64,000 nucleotides of DNA from Flavobacterium aquidurense (GCF_001404985.1 NZ_JRLF01000015.1:124001-188000); one strand, 5' to 3'. Counted from the stretch's first letter, positions 1-8,502 are shown. Notes: generated from the letters alone by a model not told the origin. Numbers and translations are program-made.

Positions 1-2
1 TC

Positions 3-1244
3 GATTTAACTCCATATGAAGGAGCTTCAAACAGTGTTTCTGTTTTTGATGGAAAACTGGCAGTTGCCCTGGAATCAACTGTAAACAAACAAGGAAACGG
101 AAAAGTAGTTATTTTTAATACTACAGATTATAGTTTGATTAAACAAGTTACTGTTGGTGCATTACCTGATATGGTTACTTTTTCACCTGATGGAAAATAT
201 ATTATGACGGCTAATGAAGGGGAACCAAATACAGATTACACACAAGATCCAAACGGAACAATTTCTATTATTGAAGTAGCTAATAACTACACTGTTACAA
301 CTTTAGATTTTAGTTCTTTTAGCAATCAGGCAGTAGCTTTGCAAAAAGATGGTTTTAGAATTTCAAAGTTTGCCAAAAGCTTTGCTCAGGATATCGAGCC
401 TGAATATGTTACTATTTCAGATGATTCAAAAACGGCCTGGGTTACACTCCAGGAAAATAATGGTGTTGCAAAAGTAGATTTAACTTCTAAAACAATTACA
501 GCTATTTATCCATTGGGTTTTAAAGATTTTAATACTGCTGAGAATGCAATTGATGTTTCAGATAAAGATGATAAAGTGGCTTTTAATCCATGGAAAGTAA
601 AAGGGATGTTTATGCCTGATGGTATCAGCCATTTTTCTGCAAATAATACTCCGTATTTTGTTACCGCAAATGAAGGTGATTCAAGAGAATATACTGCGTA
701 CTCAGATATTAAAAGAATGAAAGACATGAAACTTGATGCAACTGTTTTTCCTGATGCTGCAACTTTAAAATTAGAAACCAACTTAGGCAGATTAAATCTT
801 ATTGCTGATATGGGTGATACTGACGGTGATGGTGATCTTGATGAAATGGTAGCTTTTGGAGCACGTTCTTTTTCGATCTGGAACGGAAATACTGGAAAAA
901 TTGTTTACGACAGTAAAAATGATGCCGATAAAAAAACAAATGAATTAGGAACTTATGATGATAAACGCAGCGATGATAAAGGTTCTGAACCTGAAGCTGT
1001 AGTTGCAGTTAAGATGGGAAGTCAGAATATTCTGTTTGTTGGACTTGAAAGATCAGATTCTTTTATGACTTATGATATTACAAATCCTGCCTCGCCTCAA
1101 TATTTGCAAACAGTAAAAACCGGAGATGCTCCAGAAGGAATATTATTTATTCCAGCGTCTAAAAGTCCAAGCAAGAGAAGTTTGTTAGTAGTTAGTAGTG
1201 AGGGAGATGGAACTATAAAAATCTACCAGCCGGATTTAAAATAA
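3..1244 (+). CDS. Choice-of-anchor I family protein, 5' end outside window
   Basis: The reading frame is open from base 3, so the true start lies left of the window; the first Met-like codon inside is not the real start. The visible 413 codons look like the C-terminal half of a secreted beta-propeller of the choice-of-anchor I family: repeated blades of the type 'PDMVTFSPDGKYIMTANEGEP' shape (LPDMVTFSPDGKYI, then TANEGDSREY), an acidic Asp-rich calcium-like loop (DTDGDGDLDE), and a final blade LLVVSSEGDGTIKIY. These proteins are usually exported and sometimes fused to phosphatase or nuclease domains; whether such a domain exists upstream cannot be seen. No T9SS tail is present at the C-terminus. 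A strong terminator follows. Substrate unknown. Confidence 0.85.
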   Translation, partial: DLTPYEGASNSVSVFDGKLAVALESTVNKQGNGKVVIFNTTDYSLIKQVTVGALPDMVTFSPDGKYIMTANEGEPNTDYTQDPNGTISIIEVANNYTVTTLDFSSFSNQAVALQKDGFRISKFAKSFAQDIEPEYVTISDDSKTAWVTLQENNGVAKVDLTSKTITAIYPLGFKDFNTAENAIDVSDKDDKVAFNPWKVKGMFMPDGISHFSANNTPYFVTANEGDSREYTAYSDIKRMKDMKLDATVFPDAATLKLETNLGRLNLIADMGDTDGDGDLDEMVAFGARSFSIWNGNTGKIVYDSKNDADKKTNELGTYDDKRSDDKGSEPEAVVAVKMGSQNILFVGLERSDSFMTYDITNPASPQYLQTVKTGDAPEGILFIPASKSPSKRSLLVVSSEGDGTIKIYQPDLK

Positions 1245-1264
1245 ACCTAATATTTACAATTTTC

Positions 1265-1300
1265 AAAAAGAGCTAAAAAATAAATTTAGCTCTTTTTTTT
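1265..1300 (+). terminator. Rho-independent terminator after choice-of-anchor I gene
   Basis: Perfect stem AAAGAGCTAAA / TTTAGCTCTTT with a short A/T loop, followed by a run of eight T. Confidence 0.9.
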
Positions 1301-1399
1301 GCTCTAATATTTCGATTCTTTTAACGTATTTACATAAATAAAACCCAAAAGGTGGGAATTATGTAAGAGCGAATAGAACACATTCTAAAACTCGTAGTA

Positions 1400-1407
1400 T
1401 AATTTTG
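1400..1407 (+). promoter_or_regulatory. Probable -7 element for ompA
   Basis: TAATTTTG matches the Bacteroidota -7 consensus TAnnTTTG about 59 bases before the ATG at 1466. No convincing -33 TTTG was found at the usual distance, so the assignment rests on the -7 box alone. Confidence 0.45.
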
Positions 1408-1465
1408 TCCAGAGTTTAAAAAGAAAAACTCTTAATAATCACAATTAAATTAAAATTTGGATATC

Positions 1466-2731
1466 ATGAAAAAGAAATTAGCTTCAGTATCGCTCTTACT
1501 ATTAGCATTTGCTGCAAATGCACAAAATATGGCAACAACATCAACTCAACCATCTATTGAAAAACCGGGTTATAACAGATGGTCGATCGAATTGAATGGT
1601 GGTTTAAATAAACCTACAAGAACAATGACATCTGGTTACTCTACTGAAACTGTAAGTCCGTTTCACGCAGATTTAGGTGTAAGATATATGTTTAACCCAA
1701 AATTTGGTTTAAAATTTGATGTTGGTTATGATCAATTTCAGGAACGTGATAACACACCTGATTTCGAAAGTAAATATTACAGAGCAAGTGTACAAGGGGT
1801 TATTAACCTTGGTAGAGCTTTAAACTTTGAGACCTGGACAAATACATTTGGTTTATTAGCACACGGTGGTTTTGGTGTTTCTCAATTAAGTTCTGATAAA
1901 GGTTTTGACGGAAAAGATTACATGGGTCATGGAATCATGGGTTTAACAGGACAAGTTAGATTAAGCAACAGAATTGCTTTAACAGGAGATCTTACAGGTA
2001 TTGTTAACGGAAGACAAAACCATAACTTTGATGGGCGAGGTCTTACTTCAACTGGTTCATTTGATGGTGTTTTACTAAACGCTTCTGTTGGTTTAACTTT
2101 TTACTTAGGTAAAAACGAGAAACATGCTGACTGGTATTCTGAAGAAAACGAAAGATTAAACAAATTAGAAGACAGAGTTACTACAATCGAAACTGGTCTT
2201 ATTGATACTGATAAAGATGGTGTTGCTGATTTGTATGACTTAGAACCTAATACTGTTTCAGGAGTTGCCGTAAATACTAAAGGACAATCTATTGATACCA
2301 ATCAAAATGGTGTTCCGGATGAATTAGAAAGCTACTTAGACAAAACTTATGTTAAACAAGGTAGTCAAACTGCAACAAACAATACTGTTGAAGAGTTGAT
2401 TAACGGAGGTTATGTTAATGTTTATTTTGACTTTAACTCTTCTAAACCAACAAATGCTTCATTATCTGGTGTTGACTTCTTAGTGAAATACTTGAAAAAC
2501 AACCCAGGAAAATCTGCAGATATCATTGGATATTCTGACGAAATTGGAAGTTCAGATTACAATACTGAATTATCTAGAAAAAGAGCTGAATCTGTGAAAA
2601 AAGTAGCAGAAAATGCTGGAATCGATGCTTCAAGATTGAATGTAATTGCTAACGGTGAAGATACTTCTGTGAATAAAAATTCTAAAGAAGCTCGTCAAAT
2701 CGTAAGAAGAGTTACTTTCAAAGTAAAATAA
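1466..2731 (+). CDS. OmpA family outer membrane protein
   Basis: About 421 residues. I chose the ATG at 1466 rather than an upstream in-frame TTG (1457) because it begins a clean Sec signal peptide, MKKKLASVSLLLLAFAANAQ. Residues about 30-215 alternate like a small outer membrane beta-barrel. They are followed by a charged coiled segment (ENERLNKLEDRVTTIETG), one or two thrombospondin type 3 calcium repeats (DTDKDGVADLYDLEP and DTNQNGVPDE), and a C-terminal OmpA domain of about 100 residues (VYFDFNSSKPT, then YNTELSRKRAESVKKVAENAGI and RRVTF). That domain normally binds peptidoglycan, so the protein should tie the outer membrane to the wall. It stands alone between two terminators, as is usual for abundant porin-like proteins in flavobacteria. 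Confidence 0.95.
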   Translation: MKKKLASVSLLLLAFAANAQNMATTSTQPSIEKPGYNRWSIELNGGLNKPTRTMTSGYSTETVSPFHADLGVRYMFNPKFGLKFDVGYDQFQERDNTPDFESKYYRASVQGVINLGRALNFETWTNTFGLLAHGGFGVSQLSSDKGFDGKDYMGHGIMGLTGQVRLSNRIALTGDLTGIVNGRQNHNFDGRGLTSTGSFDGVLLNASVGLTFYLGKNEKHADWYSEENERLNKLEDRVTTIETGLIDTDKDGVADLYDLEPNTVSGVAVNTKGQSIDTNQNGVPDELESYLDKTYVKQGSQTATNNTVEELINGGYVNVYFDFNSSKPTNASLSGVDFLVKYLKNNPGKSADIIGYSDEIGSSDYNTELSRKRAESVKKVAENAGIDASRLNVIANGEDTSVNKNSKEARQIVRRVTFKVK

Positions 2732-2749
2732 TCTTATTATATATTTTTT

Positions 2750-2790
2750 AAAAATCCGCTTCGGAACATTCTGAAGCGGATTTTTTTTGT
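2750..2790 (+). terminator. Terminator after ompA
   Basis: AAATCCGCTTC / GAAGCGGATTT stem followed by eight T; it ends the ompA transcript. Confidence 0.9.
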
Positions 2791-2803
2791 TTTAAAAGAA
2801 AAA

Positions 2804-2840
2804 CAAAAAAGGACGAAATATAAATTTCGTCCTTTTTTTT
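2804..2840 (-). terminator. Terminator after aguB (bidirectional form)
   Basis: AAAAAGGACGAAAT / ATTTCGTCCTTTTT forms an almost loopless long stem with A and T tracts on both sides, just beyond the aguB stop, and can act in either direction. Confidence 0.85.
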
Positions 2841-2859
2841 ATTTAATGATTCACTGAAT

Positions 2860-3747
2860 TTAGTCGATCGCTCTTTTTGTAATATCACCAAAAGCATCGA
2901 TTCTTCTGTCTCTGAAAAATGGCCAGTTCTGACGTACATTTTCCTGTAAGTCTAAATCGACTTCGGCAATTAGTATTTCTTCCTGATCATGAGAAGCCTG
3001 AGCTAAGATCTCGCCTTGTGGCCCAGCAATAAATGATGCTCCCCAAAACTGAATTCCTTCTGTTCCTTCGATATATTTTTCTAAACCAATTCTATTAGCA
3101 GCAGCAACAAAAACTCCGTTTGCTACAGCGTGACCTTTCATTACGTTCATCCAGGCTCCATACTGGTTTTCTCCATATTGTTCTTTTTCTTTTGGATGCC
3201 ATCCTATTGCAGTTGGATAAAACAATACTTCGGCTCCTTTTAAAGCTGTTATACGAGCAGCTTCCGGATACCATTGATCCCAACAAATAAGGGTTCCAAT
3301 TTTTCCTTTTTTAGTTTCAATCGCCTGAAAACCTAAATCACCCGGAGTAAAATAGAATTTCTCATAGAAATGCGGATCATCCGGAATATGCATTTTACGG
3401 TATAAACCAGCTTCTGTTCCGTCAGTATCGATAATGTAAGCACTATTGTGGTAAATTCCAGCCATTCTTTTTTCGAAGAAAGGAACAATAATTACTACTT
3501 CTAATTCTTTTGCCAATTCGCTAAAAGCAATAAACGAAGTACTGTAAAGCGGTTCTGCTAATGCAAAATTGTCTACATCTTCGCTTTGGCAAAAATAATG
3601 ACTGCTATATAATTCAGGTAATAAGATAACTTCTGCACCTTTATTAGCAGCATCTTTTACCCAGCTAATGCATTTTTTAAGATTATTTTCGGCAACATCA
3701 TTTAGATTTAACTGTATAACGGCAATTTTATATTTTCTTTTCGGCAT
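2860..3747 (-). CDS. aguB: N-carbamoylputrescine amidase (carbon-nitrogen hydrolase family)
   Basis: About 295 residues from the ATG at 3747 (MPKRKYKIAVIQ); the earlier in-frame start adds only seven unlikely residues. It is a nitrilase-superfamily hydrolase that converts N-carbamoylputrescine to putrescine, CO2 and ammonia in the agmatine route to polyamines. The Glu-Lys-Cys triad is visible: LLPELYSSHYF (Glu45), YRKMHIPDDP (Lys) and TLICWDQWYPEAAR (Cys). The motifs HIPDDPHFYEKFYFTPGD and WFxAxN-like QYGAWMNVMKGHA fit the AguB branch better than other nitrilases. The usual partner, agmatine deiminase (aguA), is not in this window; the gene appears monocistronic, with a terminator directly after it. 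Confidence 0.9.
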   Translation of the reverse strand: MPKRKYKIAVIQLNLNDVAENNLKKCISWVKDAANKGAEVILLPELYSSHYFCQSEDVDNFALAEPLYSTSFIAFSELAKELEVVIIVPFFEKRMAGIYHNSAYIIDTDGTEAGLYRKMHIPDDPHFYEKFYFTPGDLGFQAIETKKGKIGTLICWDQWYPEAARITALKGAEVLFYPTAIGWHPKEKEQYGENQYGAWMNVMKGHAVANGVFVAAANRIGLEKYIEGTEGIQFWGASFIAGPQGEILAQASHDQEEILIAEVDLDLQENVRQNWPFFRDRRIDAFGDITKRAID

Positions 3748-3910
3748 GACATAAATTTTAGAGTGCAAAAATAGTAATTTTTAGAGGGATTTCAAAACGA
3801 GCAATGTCGGGTGATTTTAAAATTTATAAGCATAGACTTTCGAATCATGTTCCTGTAAAGATTAAAAAGTTACCATTCTTCTGCCGCTTTTTATAAATTA
3901 TCTTGTAAAA

Positions 3911-4384
3911 TTATTTAAGATTAGCAAATTCTTCAAGTTGTAAATCTACTTTCTCAATAACTTGCTGAAGTTCATAATAATCTGTTTTAAAAATAAATCC
4001 TAAATGATAGTTCACGTTCTCTTGTGGAATTTGATATAGAAAATTAACTTTAGAGAATTCATTTTTTTGAGTTTTTATATACCACTTATCAAATAACTTT
4101 TTTCTAAAGTCTTGCTTAAAATCGACGCTATCGCAGACATAATATAAAATGAGATTGGGATTTGTAAGAAGATAATCATTTATAATTGCCGTAATCGTAA
4201 CTTCTATTTCAGGATCATTAAAAAACTTTTGATTATTAGTTTCGCCAAAATCGACAGAATATAAATTTTCAAAAAAATCATTATCAAAGTTCATCTTTCG
4301 AAAACTGACAAAATACTTTAAACTGTATTTTGTGGTAAAATAAAAAAGAGGGTCACGACCCTCTTCTAAAATATATTGATACAT
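3911..4384 (-). CDS. DUF6169-like protein, second gene of a two-gene unit
   Basis: 157 residues, no signal peptide or membrane segment. The sequence is acidic and aromatic-rich, and the stretch LILYYVCDSVDFKQDFRKKLFDKWY resembles the conserved core I recall for the DUF6169 family of Bacteroidota (an 'ICDTSD..R..R..LF..W' pattern); this assignment is from memory. No catalytic motif is recognisable. It starts 12 bases after the stop of a 38-codon basic gene on the same strand (4397-4513), an arrangement reminiscent of small two-gene toxin-antitoxin-like pairs, but no activity can be inferred from sequence alone. Confidence 0.7.
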   Translation of the reverse strand: MYQYILEEGRDPLFYFTTKYSLKYFVSFRKMNFDNDFFENLYSVDFGETNNQKFFNDPEIEVTITAIINDYLLTNPNLILYYVCDSVDFKQDFRKKLFDKWYIKTQKNEFSKVNFLYQIPQENVNYHLGFIFKTDYYELQQVIEKVDLQLEEFANLK

Positions 4385-4396
4385 AAAGTTTATATT

Positions 4397-4513
4397 CTAT
4401 TTTTTTCCTAATTTTAATATAATCTCTTTACGATGTTCTTCTTTTAAATCAACCAATTTTTTTAAAACAGAAACTGTTTTAGTATTTGGTTTTATGATTA
4501 TTGTTTTTTCCAT
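4397..4513 (-). CDS. Small 38-aa basic protein upstream of the DUF6169-like gene
   Basis: An ATG-initiated frame translating to MEKTIIIKPNTKTVSVLKKL followed by VDLKEEHRKEIILKLGKK. It is short, lysine-rich, begins with a beta-strand-like EKTIIIKP and ends in a likely amphipathic helix. The style recalls the small antitoxin-like proteins of Bacteroidota that begin '(M)xxIIIxPxxxx(E)LxxLxxL'. It lies 12 bases before the next gene and has a good -7 promoter box 19 bases upstream (4532-4539), which supports it as a real translated gene. Too short for family assignment. Confidence 0.65.
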   Translation of the reverse strand: MEKTIIIKPNTKTVSVLKKLVDLKEEHRKEIILKLGKK

Positions 4514-4531
4514 TGTGTTTTGAATTAAAGA

Positions 4532-4539
4532 CAAATGTA
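4532..4539 (-). promoter_or_regulatory. -7 promoter box for the small-ORF/DUF6169 pair
   Basis: On the minus strand the box reads TACATTTG, an exact TAnnTTTG match, 19 bases before the ATG at 4513. No TTTG at -33. Confidence 0.5.
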
Positions 4540-4623
4540 AGAAAATATTTTTACATGTGTTTATTTTTGAATAATTTGCTTTTTAAATAACCATATTTCA
4601 TCTTACAAAATCATACAATTTAA

Positions 4624-4672
4624 AAAACCATTCTGCATCAATTTAAAAAATTAATTCTTTGCAAAATGGTTT
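4624..4672 (-). terminator. Terminator after lipoprotein gene
   Basis: Minus strand AAACCATTTTGCA pairs with TGCAGAATGGTTT across an A/T-rich loop and is followed by TTT. Located directly beyond the stop at 4704. Confidence 0.65.
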
Positions 4673-4703
4673 CTAACCTAAAATTTATCTATAAATAACC
4701 TAA

Positions 4704-5114
4704 TTATTCAATAACCACTTTTGTAGTTACGAATTCCTTATCTGACTTTTTGAATTTGATTTCGAAAGTTCCTTTTGCAGTTGATTTAAACTTATAAACT
4801 GTTTTCTTAGGATCCGGAACTTGTTGTGTACAAACTTCTGATGCGTACTTTGCTTCTACCTGTAAACCTTTATCTATTCCAATTGTTGCCTCTGTAATTT
4901 TATTAAATTCACCACAAGCGTTATCTACAATAAATGTTACATCATAACTTAGTTCTTCATTTACTTTTCCGGCAACAGGACCTTTCACTTCTGTTACGAA
5001 TGCAATTTTTGTAGTTGGCTCAGGAGTACTTGGTTTATCATCATTACTGCAAGAAACTAATACTGTTACTGAAAATAATACTACAAAAACTGTTTTAAAT
5101 TTAAAATTTTTCAT
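4704..5114 (-). CDS. Hypothetical lipoprotein
   Basis: 136 residues. N-terminus MKNFKFKTVFVVLFSVTVLVSC is a lipoprotein signal with lipobox LVSC and a mature Cys-Ser-Asn-Asp-Asp start, typical of Bacteroidota lipoproteins. The mature part (about 110 residues) has two Cys residues (NACGEF and ASEVCTQQ) that could form a disulfide, and beta-strand-like alternation suggesting one Ig-like or similar beta sandwich (KGTFEIKFKKSDKEFVTTKVVIE). I do not recognise the family. It stands alone, with its own terminator. Confidence 0.8.
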   Translation of the reverse strand: MKNFKFKTVFVVLFSVTVLVSCSNDDKPSTPEPTTKIAFVTEVKGPVAGKVNEELSYDVTFIVDNACGEFNKITEATIGIDKGLQVEAKYASEVCTQQVPDPKKTVYKFKSTAKGTFEIKFKKSDKEFVTTKVVIE

Positions 5115-5385
5115 ATAAAATAATAATTAATTGTTAATTACTATGAAGATGTAAGAGAGTTGTATTGGTTGCTTTATTAATTTGTTAAATAATTGGATCA
5201 AAACATTAAACATTTACAAATCAGCAGATTAATCAAATAAAAAAACACACAAAACAACAGTCATTTCTTATGAAAATTAAATTTTCTGGTATAACATATC
5301 CCGGATAGAAAAGATATTGTCCCGATAACTATTGGATATATTAGTATATGGACAATTGATCTTTAAATAAGGAATTGGTTTTCAC
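5115..5385. other. Intergenic region without a recognisable gene
   Basis: AT-rich. Only very short frames occur on either strand. It carries weak dyads containing TCCCGATA-type arms (around 5317) that resemble other TCCCGA repeats in the window, but nothing I can name. Confidence 0.5.
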
Positions 5386-5421
5386 AAAAAAAACACTAGC
5401 CTTTCGACTAGTGTTTTTTGA
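5386..5421 (-). terminator. Terminator after DUF808 gene
   Basis: AAAAAACACTAG / CTAGTGTTTTTT stem with loop CCTTTCGA; A and T tracts on both sides. Confidence 0.9.
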
Positions 5422-5441
5422 TATTTGTATGTGAGAACAGT

Positions 5442-6329
5442 TTATGCTATTTCTTTCTTTTTAAATATTTTTTTGATTAGGTTTACAATAGCTAAAACCC
5501 CAAATCCTAATACAATACCTACTACAAATTCATTTATTATTACAGGTATATTAATTTTAGGTGAAAGATGATGAAAAAATGGGATATAATGCACAAAGAT
5601 TCCACCTGCAACCAAAATTAATGCTATTGTACCAATCACCGTTAAACTTTTAATTACTATAGGAAGAGCTTTAACTAATATATTCCCTATAAATTTTGAC
5701 AGGCTTTTTTCTTTTTTGCTAAATTTAATAAGTTTATAACCTGCTTCATCCATTCTAACAATAAGTGCAACAATACCGTAAACACCAATGGTTGCAATTA
5801 ATGCAATTATCGAAGTTACAATAATTTGTTGTATAAGTGGTTCATCAATTACGGTACCTAGAGCAATAATTACGATTTCTACAGATAAAATAAAATCGGT
5901 TACAATAGCTGATTTTACTTTTCCTTTTTCAGCTTCCAAAATTTCTTCTTCGGTTAAATTTTCAGCTGTTATTCCTGCAGATTTTTCGTGGCTGTGTGGG
6001 AATATAAATTCATAGATTTTTTCCGCTCCTTCATAGGCCAAAAATAATCCTCCCAATACAAGGATTACAATAATTGCAACTGGCAAAAATGCACTTAATA
6101 AAAAAGCTATTGGTAAAATAATTATTTTATTAAGGAGTGAACCTTTACTTATTGCCCACAATACCGGAAGTTCTCTCGATGAAGCAAATCCTGAAGCTTT
6201 CTCAGCATTTACAGCCAAATCATCGCCTAAAATTCCAGCTGTTTTTTTTGCTGCAATTTTACTCATTACTGCAACATCATCCATAATTGCTGCGATATCA
6301 TCTAATAGAACGAAAAAACCTGATGCCAT
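5442..6329 (-). CDS. DUF808 (YedI-like) inner membrane protein
   Basis: About 295 residues from the ATG at 6329 (MASGFFVLLDDIAAIMDDVA); the longer form starts with an atypical basic leader and is not used. The first 70 residues are the family hallmark: DDIAAIMDDVAVMSKIAAKKTAGILGDDLAVNAEK and SRELPVLWAISKGSLLNKIIILP. At least six hydrophobic membrane segments follow (around residues 68-110, 150-195, 225-250, 265-290), with a cytoplasmic His/Glu-rich loop after YEFIFPHSHEKSAG. E. coli YedI is the best-known relative; its function is unknown. Monocistronic, with its own terminator. Confidence 0.92.
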   Translation of the reverse strand: MASGFFVLLDDIAAIMDDVAVMSKIAAKKTAGILGDDLAVNAEKASGFASSRELPVLWAISKGSLLNKIIILPIAFLLSAFLPVAIIVILVLGGLFLAYEGAEKIYEFIFPHSHEKSAGITAENLTEEEILEAEKGKVKSAIVTDFILSVEIVIIALGTVIDEPLIQQIIVTSIIALIATIGVYGIVALIVRMDEAGYKLIKFSKKEKSLSKFIGNILVKALPIVIKSLTVIGTIALILVAGGIFVHYIPFFHHLSPKINIPVIINEFVVGIVLGFGVLAIVNLIKKIFKKKEIA

Positions 6330-6433
6330 TATTCTTGCTTTTTTTTGAAGAAACAACGTAATTAATTGATAATGTGTATCAAAAAAATTAAGGTGTTTTA
6401 TGATTTATTTTTGCTAAACTAATACTTTTTGAT

Positions 6434-6441
6434 CAAATCTA
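6434..6441 (-). promoter_or_regulatory. Possible -7 box for the DUF808 gene
   Basis: Minus strand TAGATTTG matches TAnnTTTG, about 105 bases before the start at 6329. No clear -33 box. Confidence 0.3.
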
Positions 6442-6543
6442 TCCTTACAATTTTACCATAATTGTATTTTTATTTTTGTTAAAATAAAACATACTGAATA
6501 GATTGTTCTATTTTAGAATAAGCTTCTTTTTACTAAACAAAGC

Positions 6544-6663
6544 TTAACTGCATTGTCCTAAAAGTACCCAAATAATAATAAAAACGAAGATGGTACCAAA
6601 ACATCCTCCACCTAGTTTTTTTGCTCCGTAACCTGCCAGTAATCCTCTAAAAATATTATTCAT
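6544..6663 (-). CDS. Small 39-aa single-pass membrane protein
   Basis: A short ATG frame translating to MNNIFRGLLAGYGAKKLGGG followed by CFGTIFVFIIIWVLLGQCS. It has a Gly-rich amphipathic N-terminus, one strong transmembrane segment (CFGTIFVFIIIWVLLG) and a Cys near the C-terminus. The composition is far from what random AT-rich sequence gives: a Gly-Gly-Gly run, a balanced hydrophobic block and a stop straight after it. I therefore call it a genuine small gene of unknown function. It lies between the DUF808 gene and the terminator of the T9SS operon. Confidence 0.65.
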   Translation of the reverse strand: MNNIFRGLLAGYGAKKLGGGCFGTIFVFIIIWVLLGQCS

Positions 6664-6800
6664 AATGTCTTTGTTTTTAAGTTATTATTCAATTGATTAT
6701 TGTGTAAACACACTCATGTAAAGTTGATAACTTAATCTTAAAATCTTTTTATATGACTTTTAAAAAAAGTTTCATGATTTACGGATTTGAAATTTCTAAC

Positions 6801-6836
6801 AAAAAAGCATCTGTTATATAACTGATGCTTTTTTGT
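6801..6836 (-). terminator. Terminator after the L-domain-like protein gene
   Basis: AAAAAAGCATC / GATGCTTTTTT stem with A/T loop; 28 bases beyond the stop at 6864, tracts of A and T on both sides. Confidence 0.85.
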
Positions 6837-6863
6837 TTAATAATTATTAAAAGGAATTATAAT

Positions 6864-7901
6864 TTAATCAGTAGTAACACTATAACCTCTGTTTATTAAA
6901 GTTGTCTTATCTATAATACCCTGTCCTGTAGGAGGAGCTGGAGGATTTTGAGCATGTAATTCAATGGTGTTTTTTGAAGTTAAATTTAATAATTTGCTTA
7001 GAATTAAATTAACTTGGGAATTTGGAAGTGCATTATGTCTAAAGCTAACAATTCCGGAATTATTAACAAAAGATAATAATGGAACATCAATAGAATTTAG
7101 ACTAGGATTAAGTCTAAAAGCAAGACCCTGTGATTTAGTCAATAAAGGAAAAGAAATTGAGACTAAAGATTGATTATTAAAAATATCAATATCATCATTT
7201 CCTTCTAATATTTTTAAGGCAGGAAATATAATTGAAATTAATTTTTCGTTATTTGTTATATTTAAATTACTATAAACTTCAATAAGATTGTTGAAATTTA
7301 TAGTAACTAATTTTAAATTATAATTTACATTTAGATTGATTAATCTTTTTACTACAGATAAATCTAAAGTTGTTAAATTTGTAGTACCATTTACATAAAT
7401 ATTTTCTGTGTAAGGACCAAACTCAGCTGCTATTTGTGCCGCTGCCTGCTGATCCGTAATATCTCCGGTTATTACGATACTTGTTTTTCCTTGATTTTGG
7501 CTGCTTCCGGAATATAAAGCATAAGGAACACTTAAAAGCTGGCTTGTACCACTAATTGTGTAATTAGTTCCTCCAGTTGGGTCAATTTCAGTTTTGATAA
7601 AGTGTGATCCTGCACCCCAACCTATCCCTGCAAAAGTTCCGGTAACAGGTGTTCCTCCACCTATTTCTATCGTAGCTAATCCGTTATTGTTTGTTGTTGC
7701 TGTTTGGGTTTCTACATAACTTGCTGTGCCACTTGCTGATCCTAATAAAATACTTGTTTTTATATTTACTAAAGTGTTCGCAACCAATGTTCCATCTGTT
7801 TTACGAATAACAGATTGGTAACTCATTTTTTGTGGAGCCTGTGCTAATAAAATCGTAAATGAACTTAATAAGAATGATAATACAAGAGTAATTTTTTTCA
7901 T
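6864..7901 (-). CDS. Secreted protein with Bacteroidota surface N-domain and L-domain-like repeats
   Basis: 345 residues with a Sec signal (MKKITLVLSFLLSSFTILLAQ). Residues about 22-135 are the widespread flavobacterial module starting APQKMSYQSVIRKTDGTLV and ending TISGTSQLLSVPYALYSG, which often heads large secreted or fibre-like proteins with variable C-terminal parts. Residues about 145-345 contain three or four repeats of roughly 23 residues (NLNITNNEKLISIIFPALK, DIDIFNNQSLVSISFPLLT, AFRLNPSLNSIDVPLLS), the pattern of receptor L-domain/LRR-like beta-helices. There is no T9SS tail. It lies 20 bases downstream of a T9SS-tailed protein, so the two are probably co-transcribed surface proteins. 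Ligand unknown. Confidence 0.8.
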   Translation of the reverse strand: MKKITLVLSFLLSSFTILLAQAPQKMSYQSVIRKTDGTLVANTLVNIKTSILLGSASGTASYVETQTATTNNNGLATIEIGGGTPVTGTFAGIGWGAGSHFIKTEIDPTGGTNYTISGTSQLLSVPYALYSGSSQNQGKTSIVITGDITDQQAAAQIAAEFGPYTENIYVNGTTNLTTLDLSVVKRLINLNVNYNLKLVTINFNNLIEVYSNLNITNNEKLISIIFPALKILEGNDDIDIFNNQSLVSISFPLLTKSQGLAFRLNPSLNSIDVPLLSFVNNSGIVSFRHNALPNSQVNLILSKLLNLTSKNTIELHAQNPPAPPTGQGIIDKTTLINRGYSVTTD

Positions 7902-7921
7902 ATGTTTCTGCTATTTTGATA

Positions 7922-8413
7922 TTATTTTTTAATGATTTTAAAAGTTTTTATTGTTTTGTTATGATCATTTATTGCCAGAAAATAAATTCCCTGATTCAAT
8001 TTTTGCATAGATATGCTTGTTTCAGAACTGGTTATTTTTGAATTTCCTGAGATTATTTTTCCATTTATGTCAAATAAATTATACGATAAATCATTTAATT
8101 TGTCATTTACAACTACTAAATTCAGTATATCAGTCGTTGGGTTTGGATATGCAGACATTACAAGATTGATTCCGGTAAATTCATCATTACCTAACGTAGC
8201 GATCTCATAAGGTTGTTGTATACCTTGCAAGATATATTCAGTAGCTCCCGTTAAACTAGTATAAACCGTCTGCCCAATAGAATAACTGGATGAACCTCCG
8301 GCTCCGGTAGCATTTCCTCCTGAAACTACAACAGTTTGCTGTGCATAAGTATTTGTTATAAATGAAATACAGGTAATAAATAAGATTAAAAGAGTTTGTT
8401 GGTTTCTTTTCAT
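7922..8413 (-). CDS. T9SS type A sorting domain-containing protein
   Basis: 163 residues. A signal peptide (MKRNQQTLLILFITCISFIT to NTYAQQ) is followed by a short Gly/Ser-rich region of the 'ISGGNATGAGGSSSYSIGQTVYT' kind and then a C-terminal type IX secretion signal of about 75 residues: MSAYPNPTTDILNLVV, YNLFDINGKII and LNQGIYFLAINDHNKTIKTFKIIKK. The Por-type tail directs export across the outer membrane by the T9SS. The small passenger, found as an N-terminal companion in many flavobacterial operons, has no known activity. First gene of a two-gene unit with 6864-7901. Confidence 0.88.
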   Translation of the reverse strand: MKRNQQTLLILFITCISFITNTYAQQTVVVSGGNATGAGGSSSYSIGQTVYTSLTGATEYILQGIQQPYEIATLGNDEFTGINLVMSAYPNPTTDILNLVVVNDKLNDLSYNLFDINGKIISGNSKITSSETSISMQKLNQGIYFLAINDHNKTIKTFKIIKK

Positions 8414-8502
8414 ATAATTGTTTTAATTGTTAGTACTTCAAATATATATTAATTCTTACATAAAAGCAGTATTGCAAATGAGGTAATCATAAAAATGACA
8501 TA

